64,000 nt of DNA from Rotaria sp. Silwood1 (lineage: Eukaryota; Rotifera; Eurotatoria; Philodinida; Philodinidae). The notes under the pieces were generated by a model that ran no database searches, was not told where the DNA came from, and worked only from the letters and a program-made list of their open reading frames with translations. The stretch spans positions 1,190,395 to 1,254,394 of the forward strand of contig CAJNOP010000003.1 of NCBI GenBank assembly GCA_905250075.1, written 5' to 3'. Made by a program: the position numbers and the translations under genes. Below, one piece after another: positions 49,769 through 61,485 of this stretch (positions are counted from its first letter, which is position 1; the number at the start of each line of letters is the position of its first letter).

Positions 49769-50448
49769 TAGGGAACTGCAAAGTGGTCCCGGCCCCGCCG
49801 AGACCGGGATGGAAAAAACTATTTGATCGGAATCAGGGCCAGGACCGGGACTAAAAAACTCTTCACACTGGTCCCGGTCAGTTTTTTATACAATATATTT
49901 TCACATTTATTATTTTGACATGATTAAAGATCTATAAATCAGATATTTTTATTTGCTATTTCTATAAAAGTCTTTACTGATTACGAGTCTGTTTGCAAGA
50001 ATCCGAATTTTTCAATTGCACAGGTTTTTGAATACATATAAAACAACCAACACAACACTATATACATAAATTTAATTCGTTCATTCTTTGATCATTCCTT
50101 TATTTGGGTCTTATCAGATAATAGTAAATAGATATGTGTCGCCGTTTATTTCTTTTGGCAATAGTAATGGCGACTCAATATAAATTATGACTGGGAAAAA
50201 GCCCGTAGCCTATGCGTATAACTGTAGCTTTAACACTGGATATAAAAGAATTATCGTACTGTTAACGAATCAAAATCATTCATGTCAATTTTATGTATTC
50301 ATAAAAGTACACAGATCGCAAAAAAATTTGCTCGATTTTAGAAATGAAGCCATTCTCAAAGATCGGGACTGGAAAAAAAATTTGACCGGGACTGAGAAAA
50401 AAAAAATGACCGGGACAGGGACTAAAAAAGCGTTTTTGCAGATCCCTA
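49769..50448. mobile_element. 680-bp hAT-like non-autonomous element
   Basis: The ends are near-perfect 14-bp inverted repeats: TAGGGAACTGCAAA on the left, and TTTGCAGATCCCTA on the right (reverse complement TAGGGATCTGCAAA). An 8-bp direct repeat GATGACGG flanks both sides (49761-49768 and 50449-50456). A TAGGG/CAGGG start with an 8-bp duplication is the hAT superfamily signature. The interior near both ends has repeated GGTCCCGG/GACCGGGA words, plausible subterminal transposase sites, and no transposase frame. Confidence 0.82.
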
Positions 50449-50719
50449 GATGACGGTGCCATCACTGCAGTTGATTTATTTTTTTACGAGTAGGAATAAG
50501 GTAATGCATAAGTATACAGGGTAATAAAAACCTCCAAGCACTTTCATAGTATACATGATTATTTGTTTCAAATGTATTTTTATGTTGATAAAAGGTTTTT
50601 GAAAAAAACGACTACAACTACCTTTTTTCAGAAGTATATATAACATTATTTTCAAGAAAAAAAAATTTTGTAAAAACAAAATAGTTCAATCTTTAAAAAC
50701 AAACAATAAAACAAGGAAG

Positions 50720-50832
50720 TGGCTATGTACACTCGAGTGTACATAGCCATATAGCTATATGCACTCGAGTGTACATAGCCACGCGACTATGTGCACTCGA
50801 GTACACATAGCCACATGGCTATGTGCACTCAG
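50720..50832. repeat. Left-tip tandem units of the foldback element (3 CTCGAG units)
   Basis: Units of about 30 bp of the form GGCTATGTACACTCGAGTGT plus its mirror half. Each is itself a palindrome. Three contain CTCGAG, and a fourth half unit is diverged (CTCAGC). Confidence 0.85.
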
Positions 50833-52047
50833 CTAAGAATTGGCAATTAATTCATAAATTTTCACTTATATCATAGTCTTAAATGTACTTCATGATTAAA
50901 ATCAGTAAAATATTTTATATTATTAGTAATTTTTCTTTATTATTTTTTTTATTTCTTGTAAACAAATTGCAAATCAAGTACCACAATCAACTATAATAAA
51001 AAATGTTAAGTGAAAGTCTGGATGCCCCAACTTTAGTCTCAACTAGGTATCGTTCGACTGGAATGCTAGTCCCACTGGGCGCTGGTTCGACTGGGTTTTC
51101 ATATTGACATTCTTTTTATTTTAGTATATAAGTTAGAGATTCCAAGACAGTGACCAATGGATTTTCGATGGTGAGAAGCTCGAGTTTGAACTCTATTTTC
51201 CTCGAAATCATATTGGTGGGCCGAGAACCAATAAAAACCGAGTTTCTCAAACATTTGTTCCCGATAAGTATTTCTGAACGGGAAGTTCAACATTGAGCTC
51301 AATTTCCCTCAAAGTTCTATAGGTGGACGGAAAATCGATAGAAATTTCGGTTTTGAAAAAATTGTTTCCGATAGGTATTTCGAAGAGGATTTTGAAAACT
51401 CCATTTCTGTTGGTTCCTGACACGCCATAAGATTTTGATGAGAATGATGGTATTACCCATACCGAGGCGAACGGAATCAAAACGCGTTCGAAACATGTGA
51501 ACAATAGCGCAAAACGTTCGGATCTAACCGAACCCGCTGTACACCAGCAGGCGAACTTGTTCAGAGCTACTTGTTCGAAGCGTTTATTGCCATACGCAAG
51601 AGAGAACGAAAACACGTTCAGAACAGCAATAAGTGATTCGGAGAAGAAGCTCTAGGCGAGCTATCGATCCGTCCGTCTTGATCCGAGCAGACTCGAACTA
51701 AGCGTCTCGAAATATCTATCGGGAACAATTTTTTCAAAAACTAAATTTCTATTAATTCTTCGTTCACCTATAGAATTTTGAGCGAAATGGAGCCCAATTT
51801 TGAACTTCCCATCCCGAAATACTTATCAGAAATAACTTTTTGAGAAACTCAATTTTTAACGGTTCTCGGTCCACCAATATGATTTCGAGGAAAATAGAGT
51901 TCAAACTCGAGTTTCTGACCATCGAAAACCCATTGGTCACTGTCTAGGAATCTCTAAGTTATATACTTAAATGAAAAGAATGTCAATACGAAAACCCAGT
52001 CGAACCAGCGCCCAGTGGGACTAGTATTCCACCTGAATGGATACCTA

Positions 52048-52415
52048 CCCAGTAAAAAATATTCACTGATTTTAATCGGATTTTTCTGTAACAAAATCAA
52101 AATTAAAATGGACTGATAATTTTGATTATCGTTGACCATGACTTAACTATTGGTTGATATTGTTACTCATCCAGTGTGAAATTTCTCTATTGAAATCGGA
52201 TTACTTTGTAGAATAATCAAAATTATTAATCGATTTATAATCTTGATTTTGTTGTAAAATAATTTGATTTTAATCAGAAAATTTCATACTGGATAAGTAA
52301 CAATATCAACTAATAGTTAAGTCATGATCAACGATAATTAAAATTATCAATCCATTTCGATTTTGATTTTGTTGCAGAAAAATCCAATAAAAATCAGTGA
52401 ATATTTTTCACAGGG
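52048..52415. mobile_element. 368-bp TA-flanked hairpin MITE nested in the right foldback arm
   Basis: The ends read CCCAGTAAAAAATATTCACT on the left and AGTGAATATTTTTCACAGGG on the right, nearly perfect inverted copies that continue inward as a long palindrome (for example TTAACTATTGGTTGATATTG against CAATATCAACTAATAGTTAA). TA sits at both borders (52046-52047 and 52416-52417). The left arm of the host element has the uninterrupted site (AACTAGGTAT near 51042), so the insertion and its 2-bp duplication can be read directly. This is Tc1/mariner-type behaviour. Confidence 0.85.
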
Positions 52416-52631
52416 TAGTCAAGACTTGAGCTGGTGCATCCCAACTTTGACTTAACTTGTTTTTTTATACTTGCTTGATTGTGGTACTTGATTTGTAATT
52501 TGTTTGCACGAAATAAAAAAGAATAATAAAGAAAAATTACTAATAATATAAAATATTTTACTGATTTTAATCATGAAGTACATTTAAGATTATAATATAA
52601 GTGAAAATTTATGAATTAATTGCTAATTCCT

Positions 52632-52779
52632 AGCTGAGTGTACATAGCCATGTGGTTATGTGTACTCGAGTGCACATAGTCGCGTGGCTATGTACACTCG
52701 AGTGCACATAGCCGTGTGGCTATGTACACTCGAGTGCATATAGCCATGTGGCTATATACACTCGAGTGCACATAGCCAC
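52632..52779. repeat. Right-tip tandem units of the foldback element (4 CTCGAG units)
   Basis: The same ~30-bp palindromic unit as at the left tip, in inverted order, but with four CTCGAG centres rather than three and a diverged half unit (AGCTGAG) at the inner side. The copy number differs between arms. Confidence 0.85.
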
Positions 52780-55475
52780 TTCCATAAAACAATCAATTAT
52801 ATCCCAAGTTATAGTTTTGATACAGGATTTTACTGAAGTTGCTTTAGATCAAACATTAATTCTTTGATGATTTTCTCATTAAAAAATACATATAATCTAA
52901 ATTAATTATTCATTTCAATAATATCAATGAATTTTCCTGCAATAAATAAAAAAATTAGTATATTGTTCAAAAAGATTTTAAACTCTAGTTCAAGAATACA
53001 TTAGACATATGATGTCGGATGATATCAATGAATACAATCGGTTATTCACAAGTAATGTTAAAAAAATCATTCACGTGTACAAAAATTAAATATTGTTAAG
53101 ATTAAGATCAATGTCCAGTCAATGAATGTTTGATTTGAGCATAATTTACTCATTTTTAATTTTTCTTCTAGAATTAATAGAGTACACATTGTGTATAAAT
53201 TAGATCGATAAAATTAATTAGTTAAAAAAACGATCAGATCAAACTGATTTAATAATAATCACGTAAGCTAGTTATTGTCAAAAATGATATTTGCGTTTTT
53301 TAGATTGTCTTGATCGCAATATCTATTTTTTGCTTGCATAAATTACATCGTGTGATTAATGCGGAGAAAATCAAAAAGCTAAAAATAGACACCACACAAT
53401 GCAGTATACTGTATTCACTCAATCTGCAAAATAACTTGATTAAAGTGTACATTCTGTCATTTTCATTTTCCTATTGTGTTATAAATGCTATTGATAATAT
53501 TTAGAGTAATACGAAAATTACGTTTGTCTGAGATATTTTTACACTAAATAAATATTTTTGTTTTTCGTGTTTAGACATAAAAACAATCTAATAAACGTAA
53601 TATAAATGATTCAAAATGCATATCAAAGTCATTCAGATTTTCTTGTTCATTTAATTTGTTCAGCATTCTATATTGAATTTGTATGAGATTAAAATTTTTA
53701 TATCTTGATATTTAAGAAAGTACTTCAAAATATTTTTGCAAGAAATCTAAATACTCGTTTCAATATATTTCATTAATACATACAACATATTTGCATTTTC
53801 TCTGATACGATTTCGTTTTCATTAATACAATATACATGAGGCACAAGAAATATTTTTTTCACTCGGCTTTTATAAAAACAATAATTTGAGTCCAACTGTT
53901 CTATTATACCGTTTAGATATATTTAAGACTTCGTGCGAAATTTCGATCTTTTCTGTCTTATGCGTTGTTGTATTTTTCTTCATTTCTTCCATATTAGTCA
54001 TATATCAATATTTCCTGTGACCTTGAACTCTGTTACAGTGTGAAATAAACGTTCCCGAACATTAGACTGTTCGTCCCTTGAATAGAGAGCATGATCTTTT
54101 GTAGATCATCGTGAGCCAATCTAATTTTACCCTACATTGGATTTCATTATTGATATATAAATTATATTGACATGTAAACTCCTTGTGCAAAATTGTTTGC
54201 GTGCGATTTCGAATTTATATTCGAATTATTGTGTGACTAATGTGAAAGAAATGGAAAAAAAGTCCAACGATGCACAAGACATTAAAGGGCTGATATTTTT
54301 TATGTGATGGTTAATAGGTCTAAGTATGATAATATAACACGTACACTCAAATTATGACTTTTAGGAGAGTTAAATGAGTAAAAAGAAATACTTTTTTTTA
54401 TATCACATGTACGATGAATTTTACTATCAGTACTAGAGTCTCTTATAAAATTTTCATTCATATTTTATTCTTTGATTTAGTGAAGCAAAACAAACAATTG
54501 CACACATATTTGAACAATAGATTTAGAAAATATCTACAAAAGAACTAGAGAATCATTGACATAAATCGTGTTTTATGTACAATTTATTCGATGGGATATC
54601 TACAAAAAAAAATAATATTCCAAATATCTCCATTGTATTTTAAGCAAATCAATTCATTTTCTTCTAGTAATAGAGAAGAGAATTCCAAGTATTTATAAGT
54701 AAAGTTTATAACTTTCAATCTTGCCTAAAATAGAGAAAATTAAGTTTTTCTTTCTTATCTATAAAAGTTACCTATAGAAGAAGATTTTTATAAATAATTA
54801 ACGACTTTTAAGTCTATTTTATTGTTTCGTAGTAGAATACTACTAAAAGAGAATAGTTACTAAAAGGTTTCTTACAGTCATTAAGTACTAATAGAGATAT
54901 GGAATTTTATTTCCTGAGATCAAATGAAGAAAAAGTAAATTTTTTGTGAATTTTAATTGGAAGTAATTGAAAAAACAAACGAGAAAGACTGAAAGAGAAC
55001 AAACAAAAATTAGAAAATTTTCAAACATAGAACAAGTTTTGAAAACAAATCTTATTGAGATTTGAAAAATGATAAAAGTTCTACTCCGTTGCTTCGCTCG
55101 GTAGTAGGACCGCATATTTTCAAACAAGAAAATAACCTTATCATTGAACTTTCACTTAAGATTTCATCTACATAAAGCTTTCTTTTAGATTAACTAATAC
55201 GTAGAATAAAACAATCATTAAATGTAATCTCTGTGAGATATAAATTTCTCAAAACCGAACATCTTTTCATCGATATTGCATAGAATAATTAATCTCATAA
55301 GAATAATAACTTGAAATTCTCGTCTATTACACGAAGAAAAAAGTTTAGATTTAAGATATTTCAATAATTGTTTTTTGTTCGATAACTTTACGAGATCCTC
55401 TGTATGTAATGGACGAAAAATTACATGAAACAAGCGAGATTCGACAATAATGCAAAAATAAAAATAAACCAATAT

Positions 55476-57224
55476 TTATATAATATCTTGTTCATGTTTT
55501 CGTTGTATTAGACGATAACATTTTGGACAATCATGATCAATATTATCCCAACATTTTCTATGATATATATTTGAACAATTATTACATCGTCCTATTGTTT
55601 TGATATCATCAAATGGATAAAGTATATCTTTTCGATTTTTACATATTTCACAAATAAAACCTTTCTCACGACAAATCATACACTGATAGATATGTTGTTT
55701 TGCGCGTATACTTGCTATATTAAGTATTTGTAAAATTTTTTTTAATGATAATAAATCATTTAATGAATATAAATGTATACTTTGATAAAGATAATCACGT
55801 GCATAAAATTCTTTTAAAAATTTTTCATTTAATTCATTTTCAATACGTGTACACGTTGATAAATATGCATAATAATGTTGAAATTGTATACGACTTGAAC
55901 GTATATCGGATAATATCGGTTGTAATACATATAAATTTTCATTATCATTTTGTATATCAAATATTGGTTGATAAAAATTTGATTGAAGAATTGATTTAGC
56001 TCGACGACATACTGGATAACGATGCATATCAAATGATTTAATTATTTTTGCTGGAATATATGCATAATCCATAAGATGACAACGTGGACAATATAATTTA
56101 CCATAGTAATAACAACGACGTGGAGGTAAATTTGATACTGATGCGAATAATTTATTACAACAATCACAAACATTATTTTGACTATGTGATGTTGTATATT
56201 GAAATTCTAAATAAAAAAATTTCATCATAATTATGAAATTACGTTTTATCACGTGTCTCTACGAGAAATGAATGAGTAGAAAAAAAATACCTCTGAAATA
56301 AATAGAACTCTCTGGTGGTGCTTCGAATGATAGTACTTCGAAACTATCATCATCGATATCCTGTTCATCAGTACCATTAGTTGTTGTATTTGTTGAATTA
56401 TCATCAAATAGACACTGATCTTGATCATTGAAAAGATCATCACTTGTTGTTGATTGACATGATGCATAATCATTAATGCCTAAATGTAAAGAGAGCTAGA
56501 AAAGACTAAAATTCAACAAAAAAGAAAATAATTTACCTAATATCCAATAATTTTGTGTTGGTGATAGTTCATTACCAAATGTAGACTGATAACCAGATGA
56601 ATGTGATTGTTGTTGAGGTTGTTGTTGACCATCAGCTAATGCTGTTGTTGACTCGGGCACAAGAACAGGTTCACTACATTGTCTTTCACGATTAGTATTA
56701 AATATATCCGTCATAATAACTGAATTTGACGGTTCAAAACAGAATTCACACGGTGGTAAAGTATTCTGGCATACTGATGTCTCAATAGATAAATCAGCTT
56801 CACATGGTAGCCAACATTGTTGCATCGTGGAATCTACTTTGTTTAGTGAAGAAGATAATGATGATGAAAGTTGACTTTCTCGTCGACGTAAAACTGATAG
56901 CTTAAAAACAAAAACAAAAATAAAAAATTATTTTCTATTCATTTTACTTGTTTACATCAGCATTTTATAATGTTGATGTGAAAAGAAAAAAAAACTTTGT
57001 AAGAAAGCAAACAAAACACATGATATCAATCTCGTTTTTCTTTTTTCTATTTGTTGATGTATTTAAAATATCTTTAAAATGAAAAACTAAAGATAAACAA
57101 CTACCTATAAATTATAGCATCAATGTTGACTTACTCGGCGCAATGTACTCGATAGTAATTGCGTGCGTGCTTCGATGACCGTAGGCCATATCTTTACAAA
57201 TTCATTTAATACTTCTTTTTTCAT
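55476..57224 (-). CDS. Rubicon-homology (RH) domain protein
   Basis: Exons: 57135-57224, 56537-56900, 56291-56479, 55476-56206; 1374 nt, 457 aa, frame intact. The C-terminal half (about 218-457) is a Cys/His-rich RH domain as in Rubicon, Pacer, PLEKHM1 and DEF8, which bind Rab7 on late endosomes/autophagosomes. It opens with VCDCCNKLF, PPRRCYYYGKLYCPRCH and IPAKIIKSFDMHRYPV, the classic RH start, followed by a helical middle and a final zinc cluster CMICREKGFICEICKNR, GRCNNCSNIYHRKCW, CPKCYRL. Residues 1-45 are helical and could form a coiled coil. Residues 46-214 are Ser/Gln/Asp-rich and probably disordered, with several Cys near 55-80. No RUN or PH domain is present, so the layout is nearer to Pacer/DEF8-type proteins than to full Rubicon or PLEKHM1. 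The open frame continues 5' past the RH exon acceptor at 56206, but only splicing there joins to the upstream exons. Confidence 0.85.
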
Positions 57225-58065
57225 TGTTTTAACCACAAATTTATTAATAATTTTAAATTTTCATCTACGAGATATAATGTAAATATCAAATAATAGACAA
57301 CGTTTATATACTATACATGCTTGTTGACTGTACTGCGATTGAAATGACTCAGTGTATTATATCATGGAATATGGAGAGAACAAGGTAAAGAAGAGAAAAA
57401 AAAATATATGAATATGACGAGTCATCGTCAGCAGATAGTCATGTCTAGTGTTGGACGGGAGCAAAGTTTATTCACTTTACTTCAATTATGATAAAACTGC
57501 AAAGGACATCTGTTCTCAGAGTGCACCCTCAAGACACATGATGTTTACCTCGAACATATATGCTAGATTTTTTTTGTCGAATCATTCATGATTTTATTTC
57601 TACTGAGAACAAGAAAAAAAAATTAAGTAGTTATTCGATACATCAAAAAAAAAAAAAAAAAGAAACGAAGAAATAAAAATAAATCGTATTTTGGCACAAA
57701 ATATATAGCATTCTCAATAGAATAACAATTATAACCAGAATCATTCAATAGCAAAGAATCAAAGAAAGAAAAAAAAATACCAAAAGTACACACCGGATGT
57801 GAAGAGAAACAAACGTGTACAATGCAAAATTACCATCCCGAGAATAAATAATAAAAAAAAGTGTAATAGAAGAATATGTGTGTATGTGTTCATTAACGAA
57901 AGACTAAGCATTTCTTGTTTTATAGTGATAAGAATAATAAAGAATAGCTGTGTTATCTGGCAGAATGAAAATAAGAAAACTAAATAAAAAATAAAATAAA
58001 GTAAAACATTCTTTTTTGTTTGCTTGCTTGTTTTTGTTGCCATTGGTTTCTTTTTTTTTTGTGCC
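57225..58065. other. Spacer between RH gene 5' end and DUSP gene 3' end
   Basis: 840 bases, both neighbours on the minus strand. It should contain the RH gene promoter and the 3' UTR of the phosphatase gene. A 17-base poly-A run lies near 57645-57661. No exon recognised. Confidence 0.6.
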
Positions 58066-61000
58066 CTACTGAAGATGATAACGATTATAAGATGATGGAA
58101 CATATTTGACTGTTCGATATGCATTAAATTTAGTTGGAATGACAAATTCACGAGTTAATTCAAATGGTTTTGTTGATGTGGAATTTATACGTGATTGTTC
58201 AGGTTGTTGCCGATTTATTGAAGAATTTGTTATATTATTATTTCCAGTTGTTGATGCATGATTTTGATATACAGTCGATGAACTCACCGGACGATTATGA
58301 CTACTATTAGCAGCATGATTATAAGTATTTGTATAACTAGATAATGTTGTTGTTGATCGTGGAGGTAATGCACTTGTTGTTGAACGATTAAAAACTGAGT
58401 TTTGACGTGGTGGTAATGATAATGTTGGAGATGATGAATATAAAAAAGATGAACGTATTGGTGATGAATTACCTAGTGTTGCTTTTGGTGATGATAATGT
58501 TCTACCTAATGTATTATTATTTGTTGTTTGATTTGGTATTATTGTTCTTGTCGGTTGTCGAAGTGGACGTGATGTTGGCATTGATAAATAAATATCAGGT
58601 ACAGAACCAAATGATGTATTCACAAATGAAACGGATGTATAACCAAATAAAGATTTTTCATACATAATTAACTAAGTAAAACAAAATAACGACAAGAGAT
58701 TAATATTTTTCTTGTATGTGTAGAAGAATTTCTAATAGTTACTTGTTTGATAAAACCAAAATTTGGTCCGATAATATGCCGACGAGCACGTAAATAATGG
58801 AATGCTTCACGTAATGACATTTGTTTATATTTCATTAAATAGGCTAAAAACAAAAGAATTTAAATAATTGAATATCAAAAGGATTTATAAACGAAATAAG
58901 TTTGAATCTTTCGTTCGAAACACAAAGAAACAAAACAAATTTCAATTTTATCTTCAGCTAGATTAATGTATATTAAACAAAAGATTTTTCTGTAATTTCA
59001 TTTTTCAGAACAGTTTGTTTTGTTAAAATGAGTTCGCACGATAGAATACGAAATCTGTCTCATCCCTTAAACTGTTCTTTAAGGGTACCCCTCCCCCCTT
59101 TCCGGGGTTTCTTGAGAACGGCTCATCAGAAAAATTTGAAATTTTTCGGGACAGATAGATCTTGATGAGTACAGTAAAAGTTGTCATAGACTCAAAATTC
59201 CCTAATGCTGTCTTCTATGAGATAATAGGGTGACAATGTCGAAAAATGGTTCTAGTTTTCGCCCCCATTTCTCCAAGACGGTATGTTCGATTGAGCTGAA
59301 AATTTTTTTACGGATAGTAGACACTATTTGGGGTGCATATTTTTTTTAGTTTCTTTTTATCTTTTGTTGTTTCAATAAAAAAGTCGAAATACTGAGCCTA
59401 CCCTAAAAAGCGCTTGTTTTTATTCCTCTAGCAAATTTTGTGAAAGCTGCCAAAAATCACTAGAGCAATAATTCTTGAAAAGAAAAAAAAATACTCATCC
59501 CAAATGGTGAGTAGAATATGTGAAAAAAAATTTCAGCTCGATCTCTCTTACTATGCCGGAGAAACGGGGGCGAAACAGTACTTTTCCTACTAAAAATTTG
59601 ATTTTGAGAAAAAAAACAAAAGAATATAAAATTTTAGCTATTTTCACTATGTAAATTTAATTTCTCCTCGAATTTTTTAATCTTTAAAGGCAATTGTTGC
59701 TTTTCAAAATATAGTCAGTAGATAGACACTACTTGAAACTATACAATGGCCACAAAAACCAAAAATGAAAAAAACAAAAATTTTGGGCGAGGAAATGGGG
59801 GGCCCTTAAATATATATAGCATCTTTTACATGCAGTGAATTTGATTTCTTTTTATGATAGGTAATCGATATGGCTCATCAAGCTTGTATATTCGAGATAT
59901 ATGCACATTAAAAACTGTGCTTCAAATGAACTTTTTTTCTCCATCAATATCTTTAATATGGAATACAGTGGTTAAGTATATCTTTCTTCATTCTAAAAAA
60001 ACAAACGCATTTGAACTCCTGATAAGTTCTCTTTCTTCATTACGAAATATATGGATCAAAAAGTAATAATGATGGGTACTGCAGCTACCCTTTGATAATA
60101 CCATGATTTTTCTCTGCATCAAAAAAGATATTGATAAAGTTTTCTCAGAAGCTCCGCTAATATTTCCTCCACAATATTTATTTGTTGAAAAAAGGTCGAA
60201 TATTATCCGATTGTGAAACTCTTCACATTCATCTGATAAAAAAACATTCTCCGTTTGACTAGTTTCCAACTTGACTTCAGACATTTATACGAAAAACAAT
60301 GCTGGAAATTTCGGCATTAAAATCAAGTTCAATATTAAAAATCGACTAGAATAATATATGTTTTGATGAAAAGTAATTTCCACAAAAAACGCATCCCGTA
60401 AAGACCACAGGAAAAAGTTTTGAATAAAGTACTGAGGTAATTTGCAAGCGTATTCTTGTAGAAAAATATATTTCTCGTCAAAACATATATTATTATAGTC
60501 TGTTTTAGTATCGAAATTTCTTTTCAAGCATTTTTTTTCGTACAAATAGTTGAAGTCAAGCCGGAAAATAGCCGAACGGAGAGTGTTTTGTATCAGATAA
60601 ATGCGAAAAATTGTACATTTCGATAATTTTCGAACTTTTGTCAACAAGTAAATATTGCAGAGGAAATGTTGACGCAATTGCTGAGAAAATTTACAGAATT
60701 TAAGATGTAATCGATTCTGATTTTTCTAAAATCGAATCGACTTAATTTTTTAAAAAACTCGAATCAATTTCATCTCTGTAAAAAATTTATGTTTTGATGT
60801 TGCAGAGAAAGTGATCGCATTATCATGAGCTAATTGTAGAGATGTCATTTTTTAACACACTGTCACCCATATATTTCACAGTGGAGAAAAAGATCTTATC
60901 AGATTTTAATATGCGTTTGTTTTTTCGAATGAAGCAACCCGCATTTAACCGCAGTGTATTCTAAGTCAACAACAGTCCTGGAGAGAAAACATCTATTTTT

Positions 61001-61485
61001 AACCCAATTTTCAACATGTATACGTCTCGAATGCACATACTGATGACCCATATCAGTTTCTTATCATTCATAGAAACCAAATCCACTATATAAACTTTAA
61101 TGGGGTTGGGGCAAATTTCTTATTCTATCGTATAAAAGTCTTTCAAAAACTAATTCCAACAAAACATCATTTAAATAAGAGTATCTTTACCTAAAATAAT
61201 AGTTGCTGATCTTGATCTACCAACATAACAATGAACAAGTGTTTTTTTTCCTTGTTGTAAATTTTGATGTATACGAGCAGTTAATCGATCAAAATAAGGT
61301 TGTATTGATGTTGTTGGTAAATCAAGTATGCTTACTTTTTCATATTCAACTGTTGGACCAAGATCTTGCATTGGACATTCCGATGATATATTAATAACAC
61401 AACGAATACCTTTAGTTAATATCGCTTGACGGGACTCAAGACCAGATATATACAAATTGTCAATAACTTCTGTAATACCCAACAT
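58066..61485 (-). CDS. Atypical dual-specificity phosphatase (DUSP14/18-like) with long disordered tail
   Basis: Exons: 61191-61485, 58743-58843, 58066-58671; 1002 nt, 333 aa, frame intact. The catalytic domain occupies about residues 1-150. It starts with ITEVIDNLYISGLES, has a candidate general acid in ILDLPTTSI (Asp 55), and the active-site loop HCYVGRSRSA (Cys 86, Arg 92), which satisfies HCxxGxxR but departs from the usual HCxAGxSRS. AYLMKYKQMSLREAF and GPNFGFIKQLIMYE follow, as in DUSP14/18/21. Such enzymes dephosphorylate Ser/Thr and Tyr, often on MAP kinases. No kinase-docking (rhodanese) domain is present. Residues 150-333 are Ser/Thr/Asn/Pro-rich with FGSVPDIYL near their start, a motif echoed in the neighbouring paralogue. 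Intron 1 (58844-61190) is 2.3 kb and contains two repeats. The gene lies directly downstream of the paralogue, same strand. Confidence 0.9.
59083..59805. mobile_element. TTAA-flanked repeat family, copy 2 (723 bp, in DUSP intron)
   Basis: TTAA borders both sides (59079-59082, 59806-59809). The ends are imperfect inverted repeats: GGGTACCCCTCCCCCCTTTC on the left and GGAAATGGGGGGCCC on the right. An internal inverted pair lies at about 59262-59310 (CCCCATTTCTCC..GAGCTGAAAATTTTT) and 59523-59575. It aligns with 46360-46904. No coding capacity. A TTAA-specific transposase (piggyBac type) is the simplest reading, although the G-rich ends are not classical. Confidence 0.65.
60290..60540. repeat. 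251-bp TA-flanked hairpin in DUSP intron
   Basis: The left end CGAAAAACAATGCT is matched by AGCATTTTTTTTCG on the right, and an inner pair AATATATGTTTTGATGA / TCGTCAAAACATATATT makes a long stem. TA dinucleotides flank it (60288-60289, 60541-60542). The minus-strand open frame covering it is accidental. Confidence 0.6.

Larger units (their letters stand above)
50715..52783. mobile_element. 2.07 kb foldback element with ~0.67 kb inverted arms
   Basis: The outer ends are inverted (GGAAGTGGCTATGT against ACATAGCCACTTCC) and flanked by a perfect 9-bp direct repeat ATAAAACAA (50706-50714 and 52784-52792). The left arm (about 50715-51380) is repeated in reverse on the right (about 51706-52783, once the nested element 52048-52415 is removed). 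The arm tips are tandem ~30-bp units centred on the palindrome CTCGAG. Long arms, tandem tip repeats and a 9-bp duplication fit Foldback- or Mutator-like elements. The middle (about 51381-51705) is unique and richer in GC, with a minus-strand frame of 122 codons (51247-51615) that I do not recognise and do not call a gene. Confidence 0.85.
48552..55475. other. 6.9 kb gene-free region rich in transposable hairpins
   Basis: No cellular gene was recognised. The region carries two adjacent non-autonomous transposons, 49769-50448 and 50715-52783, the latter with a nested element at 52048-52415. The remainder (48552-49760 and 52793-55475) is AT-rich, without exon-like frames. A short GC-richer phrase near 55080-55115 has no clear identity. 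Confidence 0.6.

Noticed and set aside
51247..51615. 122-codon minus-strand frame inside the foldback element
   Set aside because: It spans the arm/core border, is not mirrored in the other arm and lacks motifs of any transposase I know.
60285..60677. 130-codon minus-strand frame in a phosphatase intron
   Set aside because: It runs through a TA-flanked hairpin; the frame is accidental and has no splice sites joining it to the phosphatase exons.
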